Below are positions 7,411 to 15,494 of a stretch of 64,000 nt of DNA, piece by piece. Below the pieces are notes generated by a model. It was not told the DNA's origin. It was given only the letters and a program-made list of their open reading frames with translations, and searched no databases. The stretch is from Verrucomicrobiota bacterium JB022 (GTDB lineage: Bacteria > Verrucomicrobiota > Verrucomicrobiia > Opitutales > Oceanipulchritudinaceae). The stretch covers positions 372,001 to 436,000 of the forward strand of contig JAUTCQ010000017.1 of NCBI GenBank assembly GCA_030673845.1, given 5' to 3'. The translations under genes and the position numbers were made by a program. Position 1 is the first letter of the stretch; the number at the start of each line of letters is the position of its first letter.

Positions 7411-8097
7411 TTAGTTAGGGTAGACCCAAATCCAGCTACCGCCCGCCCATTCCTGAGAAACATCATCCCATATGGCAAACCAATTCCAGCCGCTTCGAAG
7501 GGGCTCTGTCATCTGGTAGGTTAGCCAAGTATATCCCTTGGCAGGTGTGGTCACTTGTTGCCACTCGCCTCCTACCCACGTTTGGTCATCTTCATTCCAG
7601 ACATTCAGAAAGGTCCACCCGGAATAGGCTATGTTGTTCCAGTTTCTGAAGCTGATCTCAACTTCAGGCATGTCGCCTTCAATGACCGACCAAGGGTAAA
7701 CTTCCGACTCCACCACTTGCAGTCCTGAATCGTTACCTCCAACGTAAAAGTCCACCCGAGCGTCAGGGTAATAGCCTGCGAAAAAACCGTCAATTATAAG
7801 CGATACTGGCCCTTCGGTGTCGCAGGTGAAGGTGTAGCTTTGATCAAGAGTTTCCCGGTACGAGGCGTATATGTTGTAGCTGCTGCCAGGAAGGCGAGGC
7901 GTCGATAAAAAGCTGAAGCGGACAGTCCAATTTTCTCCTCCCCCGCTAGCGCTAAGGTCGGTGATGAGCTGATAATTGACCTCCACGGACTGACCAACCC
8001 GTGGGGTATAGTCTGAAAGGTTTGTAATCACCAAGTCAACGGGTTGGGCGCAAAGGGAAGAACCCAAAGCCAAGAAGAGGGGAAGGATTTGTTTCAT
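7411..8097 (-). CDS. Secreted protein of unknown function with Trp-rich C-terminal repeats
   Basis: The 228-residue protein starts with a signal peptide (MKQILPLFLALGSSLCA). A first part (about 20-120) looks like a beta-sandwich, possibly CARDB-like (VDLVITNLSDYTPRVGQSVEVNYQ). The C-terminal 95 residues hold two copies of a Trp-rich unit (WTFLNVWNEDDQTWVGGEW and WNWFAIWDDVSQEWAGGSW). The base composition is visibly more AT-rich than neighbouring genes, so recent acquisition is possible. It is monocistronic and convergent to the PKS operon. No enzymatic motif is visible; an extracellular or surface role is inferred. Confidence 0.75.
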   Translation of the reverse strand: MKQILPLFLALGSSLCAQPVDLVITNLSDYTPRVGQSVEVNYQLITDLSASGGGENWTVRFSFLSTPRLPGSSYNIYASYRETLDQSYTFTCDTEGPVSLIIDGFFAGYYPDARVDFYVGGNDSGLQVVESEVYPWSVIEGDMPEVEISFRNWNNIAYSGWTFLNVWNEDDQTWVGGEWQQVTTPAKGYTWLTYQMTEPLRSGWNWFAIWDDVSQEWAGGSWIWVYPN

Positions 8098-8201
8098 TAG
8101 GTAAAGGGATTTTTAACAGAGTTATATTACGTGAGTGCAGTTTGATAATGAACTTCGTTGTCTTGCTTTACAAGCAGGATTTTCCTTAAGTTAAGGGCGT
8201 G

Positions 8202-8285
8202 ATGATTAGATCTAAGGATGCTTATTCCTTATTAGCCTGTATTGCAGCAATATCCGTCTTTGGTGGAGCCTACTATTGCGGGTAG
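8202..8285 (+). CDS. Possible 27-residue hydrophobic peptide
   Basis: A short frame in the gap between 8098 and 8346 encodes MIRSKDAYSLLACIAAISVF plus GGAYYCG. It has a charged start, one hydrophobic segment long enough to enter a membrane, and an AGGG 4 bp before the ATG. No homologue is known to me and the frame could be chance. The rest of the gap holds only AT-rich sequence, presumably the promoter of the minus-strand secreted protein. Confidence 0.25.
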   Translation: MIRSKDAYSLLACIAAISVFGGAYYCG

Positions 8286-8346
8286 GCGTTGGCCGTTCCA
8301 CTGGAGGGCAAGGGTGTTGTCATTGCAAAAAAACCTCAGGACACGA

Positions 8347-8401
8347 GATCGAACCAGCGACCAAGTGGTTAATCCCGCCTTGGCGGGACTCTACCGCTGA
8401 G
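8347..8401 (-). pseudogene. Truncated third tRNA-Asn-like fragment
   Basis: This marks the outer end of the tandem array. It matches the D-loop block, the 16-nt hairpin and the tRNA from anticodon loop to T loop, then diverges abruptly at base 8346, so the acceptor strand and CCA are lost. Confidence 0.75.
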
Positions 8402-8659
8402 GAGTTCGCGTCGGATGCGTGCGGCTGACTTCCATGCCTTGATCTCGCGTTCTCGGCGTACGGCGCTGGAGCGGTCTGGATGCGCTTCTTGCCAGACGAG
8501 TTCCCACGGTCCGTTTTTACGGGTGTATTTGCCTGCGCTACAATCGGTGGAGTTATGACTCTCTAGGCGTGCAACAAGATCGGTGCTCTGGCCGATATAG
8601 AAGCGTCCGGCTGGGTTTTGCAGGATGTAAACGTAACAATCCATCGCTTCCAAAACCAT
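8369..8659 (-). CDS. GIY-YIG family endonuclease, distal tandem copy
   Basis: The 96-residue protein has CYVYILQNPAGRFYIGQS (the GIY and YIG strands), an Arg-x3-His segment (ARLESHN) and a late REREIKAWK with the metal-binding Glu, as in small stand-alone GIY-YIG proteins (COG2827/UPF0213 type). The ATG at 8659 uses the terminal A of a pseudo-tRNA CCA; a second ATG at 8644 is equally possible. The last ten residues (LLSGRVPPRR plus Asp) and the stop are encoded by the tRNA-like hairpin region. It differs from the proximal copy at five residues (including Glu for Lys and Asp for Ser near the start). Longer frames that read upstream through the tRNA sequence are artefacts. Confidence 0.75.
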   Translation of the reverse strand: MVLEAMDCYVYILQNPAGRFYIGQSTDLVARLESHNSTDCSAGKYTRKNGPWELVWQEAHPDRSSAVRREREIKAWKSAARIRRELLSGRVPPRRD

Positions 8660-8730
8660 GGCTGCTCGGGCTGGGATCGAACCAGCGACCAAGTGGTTAA
8701 TCCCGCCTTGGCGGGACTCTACCGCTGAGC
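8659..8730 (-). pseudogene. tRNA-Asn-like fragment between the two GIY-YIG genes
   Basis: Read on the minus strand, this has the D-loop block GCTCAGCGGTAGAG, a foreign 16-nt hairpin, and then 42 nt identical to tRNA-Asn from the anticodon loop through CCA. The acceptor 5' strand and the 5' half of the anticodon stem are missing and the anticodon position would read ATT, so it cannot fold as a working tRNA. Confidence 0.8.
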
Positions 8731-8987
8731 AATGCGCGTCGTATGCGTGCGGCAGACTTCCATGCCTTGATCTCGCGTTCTCGGCGCATGGCGCTGGAGC
8801 GGTCTGGATGCGCTTCTTGCCAAACGAGTTCCCACGGTCCGTTTTTGCGGGTGTATTTGCCTGCGCTACGATCGGTGGAGTTATGACTCTCTAGGCGTGC
8901 AACAAGATCGGTGCTCTGCCCGATATAGAAGCGTCCGGCTGGGTTTTGCAGGATGTAAACGTAGCAAGACATCGCTTTCAAAACCAT
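8697..8987 (-). CDS. GIY-YIG family endonuclease, tRNA-proximal tandem copy
   Basis: The 96-residue protein is near-identical to its tandem neighbour and carries the same GIY-YIG landmarks (YVYIL, FYIG, ARLESHN, REREIKAWK). Its ATG at 8987 shares its A with the last base of the genome-encoded CCA of tRNA-Asn; an internal ATG at 8972 gives the more typical family N-terminus (MSCYVYIL). There is no separate promoter, so transcription would have to continue from the tRNA and processing at the CCA end would free the mRNA. The TAA stop lies in the anticodon-loop position of the following pseudo-tRNA. GIY-YIG proteins of this size are nucleases in mobile introns, repair and restriction; a role in mobility is inferred from the layout. 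Confidence 0.8.
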   Translation of the reverse strand: MVLKAMSCYVYILQNPAGRFYIGQSTDLVARLESHNSTDRSAGKYTRKNGPWELVWQEAHPDRSSAMRREREIKAWKSAARIRRALLSGRVPPRRD

Positions 8988-9061
8988 GGCTGCTCGGGCT
9001 GGGATCGAACCAGCGACCAAGTGGTTAACAGCCACCTGCTCTACCGCTGAGCTACCGAGCA
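8987..9061 (-). tRNA. tRNA-Asn (anticodon GTT)
   Basis: The 75-nt sequence folds completely: acceptor TGCTCGG/CCGAGCA, D stem GCTC/GAGC, anticodon stem GGTGG/CCACT with loop CTGTTAA, five-nt variable region, T stem GCTGG/CCAGC with TTCGATC loop, discriminator G and encoded CCA. The anticodon GTT specifies Asn. It is the only intact tRNA seen in this window and its 3' half is duplicated twice downstream. Confidence 0.97.
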
Positions 9062-9177
9062 ACTGCGGATTTTCCTGTCGAGGAAAAGCCCTGAATGAAG
9101 TCAGGGAGATGGAGGTGTGTCAAAGATAAATTTACGCGGGTGGGTACTTTTTTTGCGTTTCCGCCCGCGAGGCAGTG

Positions 9178-9588
9178 TCAATAGGCGAGGAAGCGGTTGC
9201 GGACTTCAGGGGCGGGCACGTAGGTGTGGTCGATGGTGCCGACGGCGCGGGAGAGGGTGGGGCGGTTTTGGGAGACGCCTTCGTAGGGGATGTCGCGCAG
9301 GGCTTTGGGCACGAAGCGCAGGCGGCGGAGGGTGCGCCAGGGCTGTTTGCAGTAGCTGAGGGCGCGCAGCACGGCGTCGGACTTGAAATGAGCGTGTTGC
9401 GGTTCGATCAGCACGACGGATTTGATGTAATCTTCGTCGATATCGTGCTCGCGCAGCAGTTGTCTGCCGGGCTCGCTCTGGAGTGGAGCGTAGTGGAGGT
9501 GCCCGGCCGGGTCGTGTTGCACGAGCCAGTGGACGGCGGCGCGGCAGAAGTTGCAATCGCCATCGAAGAGTAAAACGGGGTGGGACAT
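9178..9588 (-). CDS. DCC family thiol-disulfide oxidoreductase-like protein
   Basis: The 136-residue protein begins MSHPVLLFDGDCNFCRAAV, giving the family signature D-G-x-C-x2-C at residues 9-15, followed by helices with LHYAPLQSE and VVLIEPQHAHFKSDAVLRAL as in DUF393/DCC proteins. These small cytoplasmic proteins have a thioredoxin-like fold and a presumed redox role; the partner is unknown. The ATG at 9588 places the motif at the canonical position, so longer upstream frames are rejected. It is divergent from menC with about 90 bp between starts, leaving room for a shared promoter region. Confidence 0.85.
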   Translation of the reverse strand: MSHPVLLFDGDCNFCRAAVHWLVQHDPAGHLHYAPLQSEPGRQLLREHDIDEDYIKSVVLIEPQHAHFKSDAVLRALSYCKQPWRTLRRLRFVPKALRDIPYEGVSQNRPTLSRAVGTIDHTYVPAPEVRNRFLAY

Positions 9589-9677
9589 GCCATGAGGTAC
9601 GCAGGTTCCATGCACACGGCGACGGATCGCGACACCGAGTGCTTGCGAAATACGAATCGGAGGCCTTGTGTCGGCAG

Positions 9678-10682
9678 GTGGCAAATTGGCAACTGGACTG
9701 GGTGCCTTACGAGCGATCGTTTGTCGTCCCCCTGAACACCGCGCATGGGCCGTGGTTTGAGCGGCGGGGCGTGCTGCTGCGCCTGCGCGACCCGGAGGGG
9801 CGGACGGGGTACGGCGAGGTGGCACCAGTGCCGGAGTTTGGCAGCGAAAATTGGACGCAGGTGGTGGCGTTTCTGGAGCAATCGGCCTCTCAGGTGGCGG
9901 GGGATCCCACGCTCGTGCCGGCTGCGCTGCCGGCGACCCGTTTTGCGCTGGATGTCGCTCGCTGGAGCCTCGATGCCCCGCCCGCACAGTTCGATTTCGA
10001 GAATACGGCCTTGTTGCCGGGTGGCGATACGGCGCTGGAGACTTTGCGCCAGCTACGGGCGGAGGGCTTTCGTTGCTTCAAGGTGAAGCTGGGGGTGCAG
10101 TCGGCGGCGGAAGAGTTGGCACTGGTCGAATCGTTGTGGGATGCCTTGCCCGACGACGGGGAGCTGCGGCTGGATGCCAATGCCAGCTTTATGGGCACAG
10201 AGCTGGACTGGTGGGGCGAGCACCTGCAAGGGCTGGACCGCATCGGCTTTCTGGAGCAGCCCTTGCCGCCGGGGCAGGAGCAAGACATGCGGGCGGCCAT
10301 GCTGCGCTGGGGCGTGCCGCTGGCCCTGGATGAATCGCTGGCCCTGCACGGCGGGTTGAAGCGGGCTTTGCAGACGGGCTGGCCTGGGCCGCTCGTGCTC
10401 AAGCTCTCGCTGTTGGGCGATTTACAGGCCTTGCGGTCGCAGCTGGCAGGGGCAAGGGCTCCGCTGATGGCATCTTCGGTCTTCGAGACGGGCATCGGTC
10501 TGTATCAGACGCTGCGCATCGCGGCGGAGCTGGGCGTGAATCGGCGTGTGGGGTATGGCACAATCGCCTACTTTGATGACGGTTGGAATGGATTTGAGAA
10601 CACCCCACGTTTGACCTCGGCGGAAGTTTGTGACGAACTTTTTACCGAGTTATGGAATCGCGCATGTCATCGCTGGTCCTGA
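9678..10682 (+). CDS. menC: o-Succinylbenzoate synthase (enolase superfamily)
   Basis: From the GTG at 9678 the protein is 334 residues. N-terminal YERSFVVPLNTAHGPWFERR, the Lys pair in FKVKLGV (135/137), Asp165 in RLDANAS, Glu193 in FLEQPLP, Asp218 in LALDES and Lys242 in LVLKLSL give the complete metal and acid/base set of OSBS enzymes. It dehydrates SHCHC to o-succinylbenzoate in menaquinone synthesis. The start is uncertain: no good Shine-Dalgarno is present, and an in-frame TTG at 9666 or an upstream GTG are alternatives. It overlaps menE by 31 bp. Promiscuous N-acylamino-acid racemase activity is possible in this family, but the menE neighbour supports OSBS. Confidence 0.88.
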   Translation: MANWQLDWVPYERSFVVPLNTAHGPWFERRGVLLRLRDPEGRTGYGEVAPVPEFGSENWTQVVAFLEQSASQVAGDPTLVPAALPATRFALDVARWSLDAPPAQFDFENTALLPGGDTALETLRQLRAEGFRCFKVKLGVQSAAEELALVESLWDALPDDGELRLDANASFMGTELDWWGEHLQGLDRIGFLEQPLPPGQEQDMRAAMLRWGVPLALDESLALHGGLKRALQTGWPGPLVLKLSLLGDLQALRSQLAGARAPLMASSVFETGIGLYQTLRIAAELGVNRRVGYGTIAYFDDGWNGFENTPRLTSAEVCDELFTELWNRACHRWS

Positions 10683-11914
10683 AACTGGCCGCCTGGGGCT
10701 GGACCCCGGATGTGCCGGAGGACTCCGAGTGCATTAACCGACACCTGAGGCGGGTGGCGGTAACTTCTCCGCAAAACTACTTCGAGCAGATCGTAGGCAG
10801 CATTTCGCTCGGGCAATCGGTCGTGCTGCGCCCGCAGGGGCTGGCCTACGCCGAAGATCCCGCGGTGGAGGTGTTGCGCGATTTCGTGCCGCCCGATGGG
10901 CTGGGGCCGTGCATCCTCATCGGCACCGGGGGGACGAGCGGGCAGATGCGCTTTGCCATCCACACGCTGGACACGTTGTTGACGGCGGCGGAAGGCTATG
11001 CGGCGCAGTTCCCGCACTGGCCGGCCAATCATATTTCGCCGCTGCCGATGGAGCACGTGGGCGGGCTCATGCCGGTCTTTCGCGCTTTGGCGGCTAATGG
11101 GGAGGTGCGCTTTGCCCAGTACAAGGACTGGATGGAAGGGCCGCCTCCCGAAGTGCTGTCGCCGGCGGTGGTCTCGCTGGTACCCACCCAGTTGCACCGC
11201 CTGATGGACGACGCGCAGGGGCGAGCGTGGCTCCAGCGTTTCCAGTGTATCCTGATCGGTGGGGCGGCGCTCGAAGCGGCCGATCGCCAGCGTGCGCGTA
11301 GCCTGGGCCTGCGGCTGGCCCCTTGCTATGGTATGACGGAGACGGCGGCGATGATCACGGTGACGCCGCCGGAGGCCTTCCTGGCGGGCGATGAATCGGT
11401 GGGGCTCCCGATGCCGCATGCGCGCGTCACCCTGCTGCCGCCGGAGCAGCGTATCGTGGTGATGGGCGACATGCTCTGCCACGGCTATTGGCCGCCTCGT
11501 GCCGACTTTTTACGCGATCCGTTTTACACGGGTGATCAGGGCATGTGGTTGCCGGGTGGGCACCTGCGCGTGCAGGGTCGCCTCGATCGCGTGGTGAACA
11601 CCGGGGGCGAAAAGGTCGACCCGGGCGTGGTCGAGCGGCGCGTGCAGGCGCTGCCGGGCGTGACGGAGGCGATTGCCTTTGGCCTCGACGATCCGGATTG
11701 GGGGCAGCGCCTCGTCATCGCAGTGGCCGGCGAGCTGAGCGTGACCCAGGAGCGCGTGTGGCAGGCCCTGTATTCGACCGAGCGCCGCTGCGAGGTGCCC
11801 AAAGAGCTACGTCTCTGGCCTTGGCGCCTGCCGCGCACGGGCACCGGCAAGCCCAACTGGCGCCGCCTTCGCAACGCCTTTAACACCGAAGCCGCGCCGG
11901 AGACGGAAGCTTAG
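10652..11914 (+). CDS. menE: o-Succinylbenzoate-CoA ligase-like AMP-binding enzyme
   Basis: The 420-residue ANL-superfamily enzyme has the P-loop ILIGTGGTSGQMRF (88-101), the A5 motif YGMTETAAM, the A7 YTGDQG, the hinge GRLDRVVNTGGEKV and the terminal catalytic Lys in PRTGTGKPNWRRL. It would adenylate o-succinylbenzoate and transfer it to CoA, the step after MenC. It begins inside menC (31-bp overlap; an alternative ATG at 10664 shortens it by four residues), so the pair is co-translated. At 420 residues it is a little short for MenE. It ends with a 4-bp stop-stop overlap with the convergent oxidoreductase. Other men genes are not in the window. Confidence 0.88.
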   Translation: MESRMSSLVLKLAAWGWTPDVPEDSECINRHLRRVAVTSPQNYFEQIVGSISLGQSVVLRPQGLAYAEDPAVEVLRDFVPPDGLGPCILIGTGGTSGQMRFAIHTLDTLLTAAEGYAAQFPHWPANHISPLPMEHVGGLMPVFRALAANGEVRFAQYKDWMEGPPPEVLSPAVVSLVPTQLHRLMDDAQGRAWLQRFQCILIGGAALEAADRQRARSLGLRLAPCYGMTETAAMITVTPPEAFLAGDESVGLPMPHARVTLLPPEQRIVVMGDMLCHGYWPPRADFLRDPFYTGDQGMWLPGGHLRVQGRLDRVVNTGGEKVDPGVVERRVQALPGVTEAIAFGLDDPDWGQRLVIAVAGELSVTQERVWQALYSTERRCEVPKELRLWPWRLPRTGTGKPNWRRLRNAFNTEAAPETEA

Positions 11915-13071
11915 ACCTCAACCATCTTGGTCCAGCGGCTGTCGTGGGCGGCGCTTTCGACTGCGGTGGCGATGAAGCGCAGGCCCTCCAGGCCGTCTTC
12001 GACGGTGGGGAAGTCGTAAGGCCCATCGTCGCGGTCCGCCTGCCGGTCGCGCACGGCGCGGGCAAACTCGCGGTAGAGGTTGGCGAAGGCTTCCAGAAAG
12101 GCTTCCGGGTGGCCCGGCGGGATGCGCGAGCCGGCCTGCGCATGCGGGCTCAGGTAGCCGTTGCCTGTTTTCAGGATCTGGCGCGGCTGGTCGGGGAACT
12201 TCAGGATCAGCTCGTTGGGGTCTTCCTGCCGCCATTCCAGCGAGGCCTTGGTCCCGTAGACGCGCAGGCGCAGGGCGTTTTCTTCCCCGGCGGAGACTTG
12301 GGAGGCAAATAGCAGGCCCTTCATGCCGTTTTCGTAGCGTAAAAAGAGCTGGGCATCGTCCTCCAGTTGGCGCCCCGGCACGAGTGTCGTAAAGTCCGCG
12401 CTTACCTGAGCGATTTTCTGACCCGTGACGTAGTGCACGAGGTTTTCGGCGTGGGTGCCGATGTCGCCGAGGCAGCCCGCTGCACCCGCCAGCTTAGGGT
12501 CGGTGCGCCAGGCTGCCTGTTTATTCCCCTCGGCTTCCACGTTGCCGAGCAGCCAGCCCTGCGTGTATTCGACTACGACTTTCACCAGCTCGCCCAGTTC
12601 GCCCCGGCTCACGCGCTCGCGTGCCTCTCGCACCATGGGGTAACCGGTGTAATTGTGGGTGAGGGCAAAGAGCCGACCGCTCTGGCGCACGAGGTCGCGC
12701 AGGGCTACGGCATCTTCCATCCGGTGTGTCACCGGCTTGTCGCACACCACATGGAAGCCGTGCTGCAGGAAGCATCGCGCCACCGGGTAATGAAGGTGGT
12801 TGGGCGTCACGATGCTGACAAAGTCGATGCGCTGGCCTTCGGGCAAGGCGGCTTCCTTTGCGGCCATCTCCTCGTAAGAGGTGTAGACGCGGCCCGGGTC
12901 GACAAACAGGTCTTCGCCCGACTGGCGGGCGCGTTCGGGATCCGAAGAAAAGGCGCCCGCGACGAGTTCGATCTGGCCATCGAGCCGGGAGGCCATGCGG
13001 TGGACTTCACCGATGAAGGCGCCACGGCCTCCACCGACCATGCCCATACGGAGTTTGCGGGGGGCGGTCAT
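11911..13071 (-). CDS. Gfo/Idh/MocA family oxidoreductase
   Basis: The 386-residue protein has an N-terminal NAD(P) Rossmann fold ([15 protein letters not shown], 10-24) and the substrate-domain signature [12 protein letters not shown] (110-121), where DKP replaces the common EKP catalytic Lys motif. It also has [16 protein letters not shown] with the catalytic His. Family enzymes oxidise or epimerise sugars or inositols. It lies 2 bp downstream of a sugar isomerase/epimerase-type gene in the same direction, a pairing very common in Verrucomicrobiota carbohydrate catabolism. The substrate cannot be deduced. The ATG at 13071 fits the family; the longer frame merges into the upstream gene. Confidence 0.88.
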   Translation of the reverse strand: MTAPRKLRMGMVGGGRGAFIGEVHRMASRLDGQIELVAGAFSSDPERARQSGEDLFVDPGRVYTSYEEMAAKEAALPEGQRIDFVSIVTPNHLHYPVARCFLQHGFHVVCDKPVTHRMEDAVALRDLVRQSGRLFALTHNYTGYPMVREARERVSRGELGELVKVVVEYTQGWLLGNVEAEGNKQAAWRTDPKLAGAAGCLGDIGTHAENLVHYVTGQKIAQVSADFTTLVPGRQLEDDAQLFLRYENGMKGLLFASQVSAGEENALRLRVYGTKASLEWRQEDPNELILKFPDQPRQILKTGNGYLSPHAQAGSRIPPGHPEAFLEAFANLYREFARAVRDRQADRDDGPYDFPTVEDGLEGLRFIATAVESAAHDSRWTKMVEV

Positions 13072-13073
13072 GT

Positions 13074-14111
13074 CTATTGGTTGTCGCGGTTGAAGGCGGC
13101 GTCGAAAGCCACCTGGTTGCGGGGGAAGTCGATGGCGCGGGCAAAGTCGCACGATTCGCGCGCACCGAACTCGCGGTCCATCCGCCCGTCCTCCCACTCG
13201 ATGGAGAGCGGCCCTTGGTAGGCGATGTCGTTAAGCGCCACGATGATGTCTTCAAAATCGATATGCCCTCGGCCGACCGAGCGGAACTCCCAGTAGCGGC
13301 GCGGGTCGCCAAACTCTGTGTGGCCGCCGAAGACGCCTACCGTGCCGTCGCCACGCCCCCACCAGACATCCTTGAGGTGCACGTGGAAGATGCGGTCGTA
13401 AAACGTGCGGATAAACTGCACGTAGTCCACCCCCTGATAGCCCAGATGGCTCGGGTCGTAGTTGAAGCCGAAACGCTTATGGTGGTCGACGGCTTCCAGC
13501 GCCCGCTGAGCGCTCGCAATGTCGAACGCGATTTCCGTCGGGTGCACTTCGAGGGCGAAGTTGACGTCGACTTCCTCAAACACGTCGAGGATCGGCGTCC
13601 AGCGGGCGGCGAAGTCGTCGAAACCCTTCTGGATCAGGCCCGGCGGGGTAGGCGGGAAGCTGTAGAGCAGGTGCCAGATGGCCGAGCCGGTGAAGCCGTT
13701 GACCGTGGCGGCAAAGTCGCCCTCGTGGTCGTCGGGGCGGAGATCGAAAAAGCGCCGCGCGGCCCGGGCCGTCTGCTTCATCTCCTCCGCCGCACGCTGG
13801 CGCACGCCCTCCGGCTCCCCGTCGCCAAAAACTCGGGCTGGGAGAATGGCCTGATGTCGCTCGTCGATCCGGTCGCACACCGCTTGGCCCACGAGGTGGT
13901 TGGAAATGGCGTAGCAGGTCAGCCCGTGCTGCTCCAGCAACTCCCAGCGGCGGCGAAGATAGGCCTCGTCCTCGGCCTTGGAGACATCGAAGTGGTCGCC
14001 CCAGCAGGCCAGTTCGAGGCCGTCGTAACCCATGGCTGCCGCGAGCGGGGCGAGCTTGGCGAGAGGGAGGTCGGCCCATTGGCCGGTGAAGAGCGTAACA
14101 GGTCGGGGCAT
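13074..14111 (-). CDS. Xylose isomerase-like TIM-barrel sugar phosphate isomerase/epimerase
   Basis: The 345-residue protein begins [20 protein letters not shown] and carries the AP-endonuclease-2/xylose-isomerase-like barrel landmarks: [26 protein letters not shown] (metal Glu), [11 protein letters not shown] (Asp-His) and [10 protein letters not shown] (His). These enzymes interconvert keto sugars or inososes using a divalent metal. It is the first gene of a two-gene operon with the Gfo/Idh/MocA oxidoreductase, suggesting a joint oxidation/isomerisation step in sugar or cyclitol catabolism (inference). The ATG at 14111 is preferred over an upstream in-frame ATG. Confidence 0.87.
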   Translation of the reverse strand: MPRPVTLFTGQWADLPLAKLAPLAAAMGYDGLELACWGDHFDVSKAEDEAYLRRRWELLEQHGLTCYAISNHLVGQAVCDRIDERHQAILPARVFGDGEPEGVRQRAAEEMKQTARAARRFFDLRPDDHEGDFAATVNGFTGSAIWHLLYSFPPTPPGLIQKGFDDFAARWTPILDVFEEVDVNFALEVHPTEIAFDIASAQRALEAVDHHKRFGFNYDPSHLGYQGVDYVQFIRTFYDRIFHVHLKDVWWGRGDGTVGVFGGHTEFGDPRRYWEFRSVGRGHIDFEDIIVALNDIAYQGPLSIEWEDGRMDREFGARESCDFARAIDFPRNQVAFDAAFNRDNQ

Positions 14112-14160
14112 GGCTCTACCGATAACCCTTGCCGCAGTTTCTCGCAAGGCCGCACGGGCC

Positions 14161-15267
14161 TCAGTTGCCCACCGCGTGGTTGAGCACCGGCACGCGCTGC
14201 ATCACGGCCGTCGCTACCAGGCTCAGTAGCAGCGTCACGAGCGTCAAGGCCGGCACGCCTACCGCCGTGGAGAGCTGCGCGCTGTTGTAGCCGAGGCGGG
14301 CCAGCCCTTCGAGGAAGATCGGGTGGATCAGGTAGATCCCGAGCGAGGCCGAGGCGACAAAGTTCAGGACCCGGCCCGTGGTGGCAGAGGGGTAGCGCTT
14401 GTGCCCAAACTGCATGCGAATGAGCATGAACAGCCCGACCGCCTCCATCGCCATGCCGGGGAACAGATAGTTGAAGAAGATCGATTCACGCCCCGTCTCC
14501 GCTTCCATCCAGCCGTTGCCGAAGGCCGTCAAGGCCCAGCCCCCTGCCGCCAGAGCCCAGGCCAGCCCTTGATGCCGCTTCAGGTCCTGATGGCGGTAGA
14601 GCACATAGCCGAGCACGTAAAAACCGAGATAGGGGGCAAAGCGGTTCAGCGCCGTCATCTGGATCTCTGCGCCGAGTGCCCATTGCAGCACGATGTCGAG
14701 CGAAGCCAGCCCCAGGCAGAGGCACCCTAGGTAGAGCGCCCACCGCTGGCCCGCCGCCGCGATAAAGCGCTGTAGAAACGGAGTCACCAGATACAAGCCG
14801 GCGAGGATGTAGAGAAAATACAAATGCCAGAACGGCTCGCCTACGCCGACTTCGTGCAGTGCGAAGACCAGCGGGTTGCTCTCCTTCACCTGCCCGGCGA
14901 CCCAGCGCAACCCCAGGTAGAGGACCGTCCAGAAGGCCAGCGGGATGCCCACCCGGTGCAGCCGACGGCGATAAAAGTCGGGCAGCTCCTGCTTGCGCGG
15001 GCGCAGGAGCAAGGCCCCGCTCACCATTACGAAGAGGGCAGGGGCCGTGCGCACCAAGGCGTTCAGGGCGTTCAACAGCCAGAATTCCTCCGCGTTGGCC
15101 GCCGTGTAATCCACCTGAAACCGCGAGCACACATGCACGAGGATCACCCCGAGCGCGCCCGCGATCCGCAGAAAGTCCAAGTCCCAATAGCGCCGGGCGA
15201 GAGCCGGTGCTGGTCGGGAGGTATCGGCAGGTCGGGAGGCAGAGAGAGTGGAAGCGGATGCGTCCAT
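14161..15267 (-). CDS. Acyltransferase 3 family integral membrane protein
   Basis: The 368-residue protein has about ten hydrophobic segments. It shows the family start ([20 protein letters not shown], with the catalytic His in the first helix) and the [18 protein letters not shown] region typical of acyltransferase 3 (OafA/NodX-type). Such enzymes add acetyl or other acyl groups to surface polysaccharides, lipids or exported glycans on either side of the inner membrane. The ATG at 15267 is used; a GTG at 15279 adds four residues. It ends 49 bp upstream of the isomerase operon on the same strand, so read-through is possible but a functional link is not evident. Confidence 0.85.
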   Translation of the reverse strand: MDASASTLSASRPADTSRPAPALARRYWDLDFLRIAGALGVILVHVCSRFQVDYTAANAEEFWLLNALNALVRTAPALFVMVSGALLLRPRKQELPDFYRRRLHRVGIPLAFWTVLYLGLRWVAGQVKESNPLVFALHEVGVGEPFWHLYFLYILAGLYLVTPFLQRFIAAAGQRWALYLGCLCLGLASLDIVLQWALGAEIQMTALNRFAPYLGFYVLGYVLYRHQDLKRHQGLAWALAAGGWALTAFGNGWMEAETGRESIFFNYLFPGMAMEAVGLFMLIRMQFGHKRYPSATTGRVLNFVASASLGIYLIHPIFLEGLARLGYNSAQLSTAVGVPALTLVTLLLSLVATAVMQRVPVLNHAVGN

Positions 15268-15494
15268 GGTCGCTACCACCGGGGGGCGAAAATGCCCTCA
15301 CGTCAAACCGCCAGACCGATCCCTGACCAATTGGGGGTGCTTTCTTGCAGCCCCGGGGGCAGCTGCTCCTCCTTCTGGGCAAAATGCCCGAAGGGGCGCG
15401 TTCGCTCGACCCCGTCGTCGCGACTTTAGGCTCGTTTTTCGAGGATGCGGGTACCATGCTGGCCACAATCTCCCCTTATCAGACCGTATTTGTT

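Larger units (their letters stand above)
8347..9028 (-). repeat. Tandem 328-bp units: GIY-YIG ORF plus tRNA-Asn 3' half
   Basis: Two units lie in direct tandem with an exact 328-bp offset and no indels. Each begins at the CCA end of a tRNA-Asn (or tRNA-like copy), carries a GIY-YIG frame, and ends in a sequence that repeats the tRNA from anticodon loop to CCA. The intact tRNA supplies 8987-9028, an identical 42-nt copy is at 8659-8700, and a third copy truncated in the T arm is at 8347-8372. Inside each unit end, a perfect hairpin (TCCCGCC-AA-GGCGGGA) replaces the 5' side of the anticodon stem. The arrangement resembles att-flanked elements stacked at a tRNA gene. Confidence 0.88.

Noticed and set aside
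8347-9061. CRISPR array or integron cassette array
   Set aside because: Only two long coding units with tRNA-derived ends are present; there are no short regularly spaced repeats, spacers, cas genes or integrase.
8988-9062. N-terminal extension SSAVEQVAVNHLVAGSIPAR of the GIY-YIG protein
   Set aside because: These residues are simply the conceptual translation of the tRNA-Asn gene; the protein starts at or after the CCA.
9678-11914. Part of a secondary-metabolite cluster with the type III PKS
   Set aside because: menC and menE are separated from the PKS operon by a convergent gene and a tRNA array and have clear menaquinone roles, so they are not counted as PKS tailoring genes.
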